DNA of 64,000 nt from JTS-AC122 sp050246015 (GTDB taxonomy: Bacteria > Planctomycetota > Phycisphaerae > Phycisphaerales > UBA1924): positions 62,001 to 126,000 of the forward strand of contig JBFWWU010000010.1 in NCBI GenBank assembly GCA_050246015.1, given 5' to 3'. Position numbers and translations under genes: made by a program. Within the stretch, counting starts at the first letter, position 1. Each line of letters opens with the position of its first letter. Below, one piece after another: positions 34,560-43,300 of this stretch. The notes beneath the pieces were generated by a model, which made no database searches, was not told the DNA's origin, and saw only the letters and a program-made list of their open reading frames with translations.

Positions 34560-36979
34560 TGTCGCGAGAACCCAGCACAACCCCGCTGAAAACGCGCCGC
34601 GGCGAGATCCGCCGCGCGATCCCAAGGCCGCGAGCGCCCATCTGGTCTTCGCTCCGCGCGCCCGCGATCGGATGGGGCCTGATCATCTGGGGCGCCTTCG
34701 CGCTGGTGATCGGCGCCGTCGTCGCGTGGACCTGCGAGCAGCCGCTCGTCGCCGTCGGACGTGTCATGCGCGACACCCGCACCGTCTACTCCAACTTCCA
34801 GGTCATCGACCAGGTCGCCACCGAGCGCGAACGTGAAAAGGCCCGCGTCCAGTCCCCTCGCGTCTACGTCGCCGACGCCGCGACGCTCGACGGCATCCGT
34901 GCCTCCATCGAAAGCCTCCCCAAGGCGCTCGCCGGCGCCGAGACCCTCGACGAGGTCGAGCCCAGCATCCGCGAGCAGTTTGCCCTCACGCCCCAGGCCC
35001 TCGCCGCCATCAAGAACGAAGCCGTCGGGGGGGGCGTCTCCGGCAACTGGCGCACCGCCACCCGCCTCCTCGCCGAGTCCCTCGTCCGCACCCCCATCCT
35101 CGAACAGTCCGTCTTCCAGATCGAGAACACCAGCGTCAACCCCGAGGTCGAACTGCGCACCCCGGAGGGCAAGGTCGTCCGGGCTTCCAAGCGATCGGTC
35201 CTGAGCATCGGGAGCGCGAACCTCGCCGACGACATCGGCGTCCTGGTCTTCCGAGCGGGCTTCCGCTCGCCCCTCCTGGAATCCATCACCGCGCGAATCC
35301 GCCACCAACTCAAGCCCACCTACACCTTCGACGCCGCCGCCACCTCCGTCCTCTCGGAAACCTCCGCCGCCGCCGTGCCCATGCAGCGCGTCGTCTACCC
35401 GGACAAGCACGTCATCTTCCGCCGCGGCGACGTCCTCAAGGCCGAACAGCGCGCCCTCTTCGTCCGCGAACTCTCCGAGCGGCGCAAGAACCTCGAACCC
35501 TGGCAGACCTGGACCGCCCGGCTCGGACGCGCCGGGCTTGTCGCCGCCGTCGCGCTGGCCCTGGCCGGGTACGCCATCCTCTTCAGCCCCAGGCTCCGGC
35601 GCAATCCCCTCCGCGTCGCCGCCGTCGCCTGCCTCCTGGGCGCTACCGCCGCCGCCGCCTGCATCGCCACCGCCCTCGAGCCCGCCTTTGTCTCGATCTC
35701 CGCCGTCGCCCCCACCATCCTGGTCAGCATCATCCTCGCCGTCGCGTATGACCGCCGCCTCGCGCTGGCCTACGGCGCCCTCCACGCCGTTATCGTCTGC
35801 GCCGCCCTCAACCTCTCCATCGCCTGGTACCTCTTGCTCATCGCCGGCGTCGGCGCTTCCATCTGGCGCCTCCGCGAGGTCCGCGACCGCGACACCTTCA
35901 TCCGCATGGGCGCCATGTGCGCCCTCGTCCTCGCCGTCGGAATGATGGTCGTCGGCGCGACCGAGTACCCCGTCGCGCTCGAATCCTTGCGACAGTCCGG
36001 CGTCGACGCCGGCCTCGCCGGGTTCGCCGGCCTGCTCGTCAGCGGCGTCGCCCTCTTCATCCTGCCCTCCATCGAGCGCGTCTTCGCCGTCACCACCGGC
36101 ATGACGCTTATCGAACTCCGCGATCCCAAGCAGCCCCTGCTCCGCCTGCTCCAGCAGAAAGCCCCGGGCACCTACAACCACTCTCTCAACGTCGCCAACC
36201 TCGCCGAGGCCGCCGCCGATTCCATCGGCGCCGACTCGCTGCTCACCTACGTCGGCGCCCTGTACCACGATATCGGGAAAATGAACAAGCCCGAGTACTT
36301 CGTCGAGAACCAGACACCCGGGATCAACAAGCACGACAAACTCAGCCCCGCGATGTCCCTCCTCATCATCGTCGGGCATGTCAAGGACGGGCTCGAACTC
36401 GCCGCCGAGTTCAACCTCCCTCACACCCTCCGCCACTTCATCGAAGCCCACCACGGGACCACGCTCGTCGAATACTTCTATCAGCGCGCCCGCCGTCTGG
36501 CCGGCGCGGACGGCGAAGCCGCCCCCGCGGGCGCCAACGGCGGCGCCCGCGCCCCAGCGCCCCACGCCTCCAGCGCCCTCCTCCACGACGCCCCCGACGA
36601 GTTCGAGTACCGCTACCCCGGCCCACGCCCGCGCACCAAGGAGTGCGCCATCCTCATGCTCTGCGACGCCATCGAATCCGCCTCCAGGACCCTCGCCGAT
36701 CCGACCCCCAGCCGCATCGAGGCCCTCGTCCGCTCCATCGCGAGCAAACGCCTGCACGACGGGCAGTTCGACGAGTGCGACCTCACCCTGCGCGAACTCA
36801 GTTCCATCTCAGAAGCCATCGCCCGCACCCTCACCGCCGTCTACCACGGCCGCATCGCCTACCCCACGCCCGCCTCTCCGGCCCCGAGCCCCATGCCCCC
36901 ACCCGCCAGCGCCGGGCCCAAGACCACCATGTTCACCCTCCCAAGCGAAACTCGCTCCTCGGGATCTCGCGCCATGTGA
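34559..36979 (+). CDS. PgpH-type 7TM-HD phosphodiesterase (c-di-AMP hydrolase family)
   Basis: 806 residues. One N-terminal membrane helix (IGWGLIIWGAFALVIGAVVAW), an extracytoplasmic 7TMR-HDED region (about 70-310), seven membrane helices (about 325-510) and a cytosolic HD domain: GTYNHSLNVANLAE (His near residue 540), ALYHDIGKMNKPEYFVENQ (HD near 568), HVKDGLELAAEFNLP and FIEAHHGTTLVEYFY. This is the architecture of PgpH, which cleaves c-di-AMP to pApA. A 40-residue Ala/Pro/Gly insert lies within the HD region after the HHGTT motif (about residues 645-685). Overlap with phoH (TGATG) indicates coupling. The usual next gene, ybeY, is absent; a convergent neuC follows. Confidence 0.88.
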   Translation: MSREPSTTPLKTRRGEIRRAIPRPRAPIWSSLRAPAIGWGLIIWGAFALVIGAVVAWTCEQPLVAVGRVMRDTRTVYSNFQVIDQVATEREREKARVQSPRVYVADAATLDGIRASIESLPKALAGAETLDEVEPSIREQFALTPQALAAIKNEAVGGGVSGNWRTATRLLAESLVRTPILEQSVFQIENTSVNPEVELRTPEGKVVRASKRSVLSIGSANLADDIGVLVFRAGFRSPLLESITARIRHQLKPTYTFDAAATSVLSETSAAAVPMQRVVYPDKHVIFRRGDVLKAEQRALFVRELSERRKNLEPWQTWTARLGRAGLVAAVALALAGYAILFSPRLRRNPLRVAAVACLLGATAAAACIATALEPAFVSISAVAPTILVSIILAVAYDRRLALAYGALHAVIVCAALNLSIAWYLLLIAGVGASIWRLREVRDRDTFIRMGAMCALVLAVGMMVVGATEYPVALESLRQSGVDAGLAGFAGLLVSGVALFILPSIERVFAVTTGMTLIELRDPKQPLLRLLQQKAPGTYNHSLNVANLAEAAADSIGADSLLTYVGALYHDIGKMNKPEYFVENQTPGINKHDKLSPAMSLLIIVGHVKDGLELAAEFNLPHTLRHFIEAHHGTTLVEYFYQRARRLAGADGEAAPAGANGGARAPAPHASSALLHDAPDEFEYRYPGPRPRTKECAILMLCDAIESASRTLADPTPSRIEALVRSIASKRLHDGQFDECDLTLRELSSISEAIARTLTAVYHGRIAYPTPASPAPSPMPPPASAGPKTTMFTLPSETRSSGSRAM

Positions 36980-37097
36980 AGCGGCGGCGCGCGACCCTTC
37001 CCGATACGCCTCCTGCCGCCCCGTGTGCATCGTTGGACCGCACGCCCCGCCAACGCTTCCGCTAGCGCGGATGAAATCCAGGCCTAGCGACATGGGT

Positions 37098-37120
37098 AGT
37101 GGACCGGGCGTCCCGCCCGG
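37098..37120. repeat. palindromic repeat, half copy
   Basis: AGTGGACCGGGCGTCCCG followed by CCCGG matches the left arm of the element inside the BtuF-like gene. It sits in the convergent gap between pgpH and neuC, where CCGGGCG/CGCCCGG can pair. Confidence 0.7.
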
Positions 37121-37162
37121 CAGAGTCCGCCTGTTTCCCGCCACCTCTGCAATGAACTGGCT

Positions 37163-38359
37163 CTAGTACCAGTTCCGCTTCCGTACCAGCGCCGGGTCCG
37201 TCAGGTCCGTCGCCGCCAGGATCGCCGCGATCCGCTTGCCGCTCGTGCCATCGCCGTACGGGTGCGATCCCGGGACCTGTTCACCCGGCGCCGCCTGCGC
37301 CGCCCGAAGCAACGCCTCGATCCCCTCCGGCTCGCCCCCGCAGTAATCCAGCACATTTCCCCCTCGCTCCCGCCCGTTCTGCCTCGGCGGGATGTTCACG
37401 CACATCGTCCGCGTCGCCGCCGCCTCGATCAGGCCCGCCGACGAGTTCCCCACCAGCACCCCCCGGGTCTCCGTCTGATCCACCGACAGCCGCTTGAGCA
37501 GCCCGACGAACGTCTCGCGCGGCACATGCTCCACCCGCCGCCATCCGAACTTCTCCGCCGACATGTTGATCTCCTTCAGGAGTGCCCCGCGCCCCGCATC
37601 GTGATTCGGCGACAACGCCAGCACCCGGCGCCCAAACACCGACCGCGTCGCTTCACTCACCCTGCGGGCCGTCTCGGCTTCGTGCTCCGCCGACTGTCCC
37701 GACGGGTGCAGCAGCACCACCGCCCGCGGGTCGCCAAGTTCACGCGCCGCCGCGTCTGACATCGGCTCGACGTCGCCGATTATGTCGATCGCGGGCGATC
37801 CGACCAGGTGGATCCGCGCCGCGTCTTCTCCCATCCGCGCCAGCCGCTCCGCGGACTCCCGCGTCGCCGCGAAGTGAATGTGCGACAGTTTCGTGATCGC
37901 GTGGCGCATGCTCTCGTCCGCGATCCCCTCGGCCCGGTCGCCGCCGTGGATGTGCGCCACCGCCGCCCCGGCGATGCTCGCCGCGCTCGCCGCCGCGAAC
38001 GCCTCGATCCGGTCCCCCAGCACCACCACCGCCTGTGGCGCCAGACGCCGAAGCACGCCGCAGAAGCCCGCCATCCCGCGCGCCGCGGCTTCCGCGTCCG
38101 CCAGCCGCCCCTCGCACGTCCGGCCCCCGGTTGCCCCGTCGTGCCGGCCATCACCCCCGACCTGCATCGTCACCCGCTCATCGATCTCAAACTCCCCCGC
38201 GACCTCCAGCACCGTCTCCGCCGGCGCGAGCAGATGCGAGCCCGCGACCACCGTCGCCAGCCTCAGCCGGGGATGGTCGCGTATCGCGCGCATCACCGAC
38301 CGGAGCAGCCCGAACTCGGCCCGCGACCCCGTCACGACGGCGATCGTGCTGACGCTCAC
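37163..38359 (-). CDS. neuC: UDP-N-acetylglucosamine 2-epimerase (hydrolysing), NeuC-type
   Basis: 398 residues. IAVVTGSRAEFGLLRSVMRAI, VVAGSHLL, VLGDRIEAFAAASAAS, HIHGGDRAEGIADESMRHAITKLSHIHFAAT and LLHPSGQSAE...SPNHDAG are the hydrolysing-epimerase motifs, with the catalytic acidic residues and the HGGD/H-x-x-S signature. It converts UDP-GlcNAc (or UDP-diNAc-bacillosamine in the legionaminic route) to the free ManNAc-type sugar. A 12-residue Gly/Asp-rich stretch (GGDGRHDGATGGRT) loosens the loop near residue 70. The GTG start at 38359 overlaps the neuB stop by 4 nt (GTGA), with GGAG upstream. Last gene of the operon. LegG-type activity is the alternative. Confidence 0.92.
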   Translation of the reverse strand: MSVSTIAVVTGSRAEFGLLRSVMRAIRDHPRLRLATVVAGSHLLAPAETVLEVAGEFEIDERVTMQVGGDGRHDGATGGRTCEGRLADAEAAARGMAGFCGVLRRLAPQAVVVLGDRIEAFAAASAASIAGAAVAHIHGGDRAEGIADESMRHAITKLSHIHFAATRESAERLARMGEDAARIHLVGSPAIDIIGDVEPMSDAAARELGDPRAVVLLHPSGQSAEHEAETARRVSEATRSVFGRRVLALSPNHDAGRGALLKEINMSAEKFGWRRVEHVPRETFVGLLKRLSVDQTETRGVLVGNSSAGLIEAAATRTMCVNIPPRQNGRERGGNVLDYCGGEPEGIEALLRAAQAAPGEQVPGSHPYGDGTSGKRIAAILAATDLTDPALVRKRNWY

Positions 38360-39525
38360 GCGACGCTCCTGCGCGGCTCGTCCACCTGCCGCGACTCTTC
38401 GATCAACATCTCCTCGCGCAGCGTCGTATCCGCCGCCAGCCCGGCCCGCACCGCGCGCCCCATCACGCTGTTCAGGCGCGCCGGCGCGATCCCGTGCCCC
38501 GGCCGCTTGATCGTCAGATCGTCCCGCGACAGCACATGCCCGCCGGGCACGTCTCGCGCCAGCGTCACCGACTGCCGCGAAACCTCCCGAACGTCCTCTT
38601 CTATCTCCAGCACCCGCTTCTCCGCCCCTCCAACGCCCGTTTCCCCTCCCGCGATCAGCGCCCGCCGCTCCGCTTCCGCGAGCCGCTCCGCCCCGCGCGC
38701 CTGCCGCACATACTCGCTGAACTCCGCCGGGCACAGCGACGCCGCGTGGTCCGGCCCCGCCGCGCGTCGGTCGTACGTCAAGTGCTTCTCCAATATCGCC
38801 GCGCCGAGCCGACGCGCCAGCGCCCCCGTGGCCACCTCCGCCGTGTGGTCGCTGTATCCGACCGGACACCCCGTGAGCGACTCCAGTGCCAGCATCCCCC
38901 CGATCGAAGCCCGCTCCATCGGCGTCGGATACGCGCTCACGCACTGCAGAAACGCCAGCCGATCGTCCGCGTCCCCTAGCCACAAATACGCCTGAAGCAC
39001 TTCCCCCGCCGTCGCCGCCCCCGTGCTCACGATCATCGGCAGCCCGCTCCGCGACATCGCCTCCAGCAGCGGTCGGTTCACCACGTCCGGCGACGCCGCC
39101 TTGAACCCATCCCACTCCACCGCGAGCGCCTCCTCGATCAGTTCAAGACTGAACACCGTCACAATCGAGTGCAGCCCGCGCTCGCGCGCCCGTCGGACGA
39201 CCCGCCGCATGTCCTTCAGCGGCAGTTCCAGCCGTTGGAGCATCTCCGCCGGATTCCGCTCGCCCGCCTCGCGCTGATACGCGGCCAGGCGCGAAGCCCG
39301 GCTCATCAGCATCCCCGCCTTGAAGTACTGCATCTTGATCGCGTCCGCCCCCGCCGCCGCCGCCGCGTCCACCAGTTCCAGCGCGCGCCCCACATCCCCG
39401 TCATGATTCACCCCAAGCTCCGCGATGATGTACACCGGAGCCCCGCCGCCGATCCTGTGCTCGCCGATGTTCATACGCCTGCTCGCCGCTCCGTCGGTCC
39501 CGAAAGCACCAGCCCCGCTCGTCAT
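38356..39525 (-). CDS. neuB: nonulosonic acid synthase (N-acetylneuraminate/legionaminate synthase), NeuB-type
   Basis: 389 residues. VYIIAELGVNHDGDVGRALELVDAA, DAIKMQYFKA, STGAATAGE, GYSDHTAEV and EKHLTYDRRAAGPDHAASL define the TIM-barrel PEP-condensing domain. RDVPGGHVLSRDDLTIKRPGHGIAP is the antifreeze-like SAF domain that closes the dimer site. It condenses PEP with ManNAc or its 6-deoxy-diacetamido analogue to the nine-carbon acid. ATG 39525 overlaps the neuA stop (TAATG); ATG 39474 starts at the conserved MNIGEHRIG and is the alternative, so the first 17 residues are uncertain. Confidence 0.92.
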   Translation of the reverse strand: MTSGAGAFGTDGAASRRMNIGEHRIGGGAPVYIIAELGVNHDGDVGRALELVDAAAAAGADAIKMQYFKAGMLMSRASRLAAYQREAGERNPAEMLQRLELPLKDMRRVVRRARERGLHSIVTVFSLELIEEALAVEWDGFKAASPDVVNRPLLEAMSRSGLPMIVSTGAATAGEVLQAYLWLGDADDRLAFLQCVSAYPTPMERASIGGMLALESLTGCPVGYSDHTAEVATGALARRLGAAILEKHLTYDRRAAGPDHAASLCPAEFSEYVRQARGAERLAEAERRALIAGGETGVGGAEKRVLEIEEDVREVSRQSVTLARDVPGGHVLSRDDLTIKRPGHGIAPARLNSVMGRAVRAGLAADTTLREEMLIEESRQVDEPRRSVA

Positions 39526-40349
39526 TACCCCGCCCGCCGGACCAGGCCCGCCGCCCGCCGTTCCCACTTCAGCGCCCCGCGCGTCCGCAGCGCGGCGTCC
39601 GCCGCCAGCACGTCCGCCGGACCATCAATATCCACCACCGAGCCCTCCGGGCTCACCACCCCGCGACGCCTCTGCTGCGGACCCAAAAAAGCATGCGGTC
39701 CCTCCGGCTCTCCCAACTCCAACATCAGCGCCCGCCGCGTCACCACCATCACACCCCCGTCCGGCACATGCGCCGCCGGCAGCGATTGCCGCCGATACAC
39801 CCCGTGAAACAGCGCGTCCTCCGTCCCCCCGTCAAACGGCCGCACACGCCCGTCCCCCTCCACCACACACGTCCACCACGGGTGATACTTCCCCACCGGC
39901 GAATAACTCTGCACCGACTCGGCCCCGCTCTCACGAAGCACCCGCACGCATTCATCGATCAGCCCCGCCGGACGCACCGGCACATTCGCATACAGCAGCA
40001 CGATCGGCGACTCTCCTCCCCCCAGCCTCACCCCCCTCGACTCCGCCTCCACCACCGCGTGCCGCGCCGCGTCATCCACCCGCGCCTCATCCGTCGCCAG
40101 TTCCGCCGGCCTCATGATCACGTCCGCCCCGTACCGTTCTCCCACCCGCGCCACCGCCGGACAGTCGGTGCTCACGATCACCCGTCCCACCGACCTCGAC
40201 TCTCGCGCCGCGATCAGCGTCCACTCAACGCACGGCTTCCCCGCCACCAGCGCCGTGTTCTTTCCGGGCACCCCCTTGCTCCCCGCCCGCGCCAGCACCA
40301 CCGCCGCCGCGCACCGCACGCCCCTTTGATGTGTATCGCCATGACTCAT
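39525..40349 (-). CDS. neuA: CMP-nonulosonate (sialic/legionaminic acid) cytidylyltransferase, NeuA-type
   Basis: 274 residues. VVLARAGSKGVPGKN is the CTP-binding loop of CMP-sialate synthetases, followed by ESRSVGRVIVSTDCPAVARVGERYGADVIMRP, LLYANVPVRPAGLIDECV, and VDIDGPADVLAADAAL with the metal-binding Asp pair. It activates the acid with CTP in the cytoplasm. The ATG at 40349 overlaps the stop of the Maf fusion gene (ATGA) and AAGGAT lies 9 nt upstream; the frame is open further but overlaps that gene. An NHWW-like segment (KYHPWWTCVVEGDGRVRPF) suits substrate specificity determination, but sialic versus legionaminic cannot be decided. Confidence 0.9.
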   Translation of the reverse strand: MSHGDTHQRGVRCAAAVVLARAGSKGVPGKNTALVAGKPCVEWTLIAARESRSVGRVIVSTDCPAVARVGERYGADVIMRPAELATDEARVDDAARHAVVEAESRGVRLGGGESPIVLLYANVPVRPAGLIDECVRVLRESGAESVQSYSPVGKYHPWWTCVVEGDGRVRPFDGGTEDALFHGVYRRQSLPAAHVPDGGVMVVTRRALMLELGEPEGPHAFLGPQQRRRGVVSPEGSVVDIDGPADVLAADAALRTRGALKWERRAAGLVRRAG

Positions 40350-43300
40350 GCGAACCATCCTTGCTCGCGCCGCCGCGCCATCGCATCCGCCCAGCACTCC
40401 TCCAGCGACCGTTCCGTCAACCTTCCAAGCAACATCGAGCGATCCGTGCCCGCCGGATCGGCCAGAGCGAACCCGCCGTCCGTGATCCACACTTGTGTGC
40501 GAGCCAGTCGCCGCCGATACGACGCCGGCAGCGCCAGCGCCCGGATCCGCCCCGACGCCACCGCGTCCTGATCGATCACCGCGCACCCCGCCTTCATGCT
40601 CCATTCGTCAAAGCACGACTCGATCACCCCAAGCATGCCCTCCCGCCGCGCGATCCGCGGCACAATCCACGTCGCCGGCACGCTCTGATCGATCTGCGCC
40701 CCGGCGGCCAGTTCCCGCAGCGCCCCGCTCACCAGCGCCGTCCCGCTCTCCATCGCCGCCTCTCGCACCGCATCCGTCTCCCCCCTCGTATCCCCGGGCA
40801 GGAACTCCACGCTCACCACCTCCGGTCCCGCCACCAGGATCGACCGCATCCGCTCCTGCGTCGACGTCCCGGGAAGCCGCACGTGCACATTGACGCGCCG
40901 CTCCCGCGCGTGCTGCACCACCTCCACCAGGTTCGGATCATCCGCCGCGCTTTGGCATCGGATCGTGAGCGCACGCCCGCTCCCACCCGCCCCCAGCGAT
41001 TCGATCACCCAGTGCAGCCATCTCGCGTCCCCGTCCCCCGGATGCTCCGCCACCACCTCTTCCGGCAGCACGTCCGGCGCCCGCTCGGCGTCGATCCGCA
41101 CCGCCTCCGCCACATACTGGCTCGTCGGCTCCATGAACGTCCCCGCCAGCCCCTGCCACATCCGCTCCAGCCGCGTACGCACCACTTCCGAGTCCGCGAT
41201 GAACCGCATCCCGCAGTCCCGCACTCGCGCCGGCACGCTCACGCACGCTCCCGTCCCGATCGGGTCCATCGTCGGCGCCGTCGGGATGTACGACAGCAAC
41301 CGCCCGATCGGCGCCGCCCATCGCGGATCCTCGCTCGCGCCCGCGATCGTCCCGACCAGCGACCGTTCCACGACGCACCCGCCCAGCCCCGGCGGCGCCA
41401 GCGAAAACGTCAGCCGCCGCCCCGCCGGATCAGCCATGTGCCGATCGATCACTTCCTCGCACAGCCGCGGATCGATGAAGCACCAGTCCGGCCCCGCCAG
41501 CAGCGCCGCCGACCCTCCGACCTGCCGCAGCCCTTCCAGCGTCGCCCGCGCGTAGAACACCTCGTCGTAGCACGTCGCCCCGCCGATCCCTCCCCGCCAG
41601 CACGTCCGCGCCCACGCCCGCGCCCCCCGGATCCGGTCCCGCTCGATCGCCGTCCGAAACTGTTCCACCCGCTGCACCACGAACGGCAACCGGCGATTGG
41701 CCCCCTCCGTCAGCCGCCGTGCTTCCTCCGGCCGGTTCGTCAGCACCACGATCCCCTCCGCGTTCCGCACACACGCCAGCCGCGACAGCGTCCGCTGGAT
41801 CACGAGTTCCGTCCCGATGCTCTCCAGCGCCGGCCGATATTTCAGCCCCGTGACGCCTTCGCTCAGGTTCAGGGGGATCACCGCCCACACGCGCGGCGGT
41901 TCCGTGACCCCTCCGATCTCCCCAGCGACCCCTACCACCGCCGTCGGCAAACCCGCCCGAGGTGCTTCGTCGTCCATGTCGAGCGTCGAAAAGCACTGGC
42001 TCCGGTCCAGCCCCGGAGGACCCGCCTGCCCCGCCTCGCCAGCGCCGCCGGCGGAATCGTCCGCCTCATCCTCGCTTGCCCAACCCATCAGTCCCGACGA
42101 CGCCGCCTTCTCGAACTCACCCGCCGCGTCCGACAGGATCCGCCCCACGCGCCGCGCCGATTCCCCCAGCCCCTTCACGTTCCGCTCGTCCCGCTCGATC
42201 GCGCGCCGCTGCCGCTCCATCGGACTCAACTCGGCGTCCAGGTGAATCGCCCGGTCCGCGCGGATCCGCTGAAATGCACCCGCCTGGTTATGAAAGTGCG
42301 CGAGCTGGTACGCCGGGTTGATCCGCTCGATCTGTCCGCGCAGATCGTCCACCCGGCCGATCAGCCGGTTCACCCGCGGTTGATCCTGATGATGCTCCAG
42401 CATCTCCACCAGCGCCAGCCGCGTCTTCTCGCAGATCTCTCCCACACGACCCAGATCCTCCTGTACGATCCGCAGGCGCTCCATCACGTCTTCCGACGGC
42501 GCCGCGCACGCAGTCCGCCCCCCGCGTCCCTCGATCCCGTGCGGCCCGCTCTCCACCCCGCTCGCCAGCGCCGCCTCCAGCGTCTGCACCAGCGTGTGCG
42601 CCTTGCGCACGCCCCCCTCGGTCGCGTCGATGGTCGTCAGTCCCTTCGCCGCGTCGCTCGCAAAGTCGCGCTCGAACTGCACCTGGTAGGTGCTCATCTG
42701 TTCGTCGGTGTACAACGACTCCCCGTCCACCCCGACCGCGCGCCGAAGGTTCTTCCCCATCCGCTTGATCCGAGTCCATTCGAGCATCTCGAGCGTGCAG
42801 AACTCGTTGAGTTCCGCCGCCCACACATCGTGGATCGCCGCCCCGCTCGCGTAATACTGCCCGTCCGTGAACCCCAGGTCCTGTCCCATCAGCACCACCG
42901 GGTCGCACCCAAGGTGCCTCGCCAGGTAGTACGCCAGGTGCGCCACGGTCGCCCCGGCCGAAAGCCGCCCCATCGGCTTGCTCAGCGACTCCCCCAGCAC
43001 CGCGTCAAGAAACTTGTCCTGCACACACCGGATCGTCCCCGGAAACGCCCGCGGAATCGCCGGGCTGGCCTTGGGCTCCATCACTAGCGTCACGCCCTCC
43101 ACGTCGCTCGCCGTCAGCCCCTCATAGAACCTCGCGCTGATCTCCGAGTGGTCCAGCGCCGTCACGAAGTGCGGCTTGATCCCCCGCCGCAGCAGCGGCT
43201 TCAGCACCGTCTGCGCCGCGATGATCACGCACCGCTCCCGCACGCCAGGACGTGCCAGCACGTCGATGTTCCGTTCCAGGCTCGGCCCCGCCGACACCAC

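Noticed and set aside
40331..43087. A 918-codon forward frame antisense to the Maf fusion
   Set aside because: Its translation is Arg/His/Pro-rich and lacks any motif, while the reverse strand encodes DUF115 and the overlapping neu operon.
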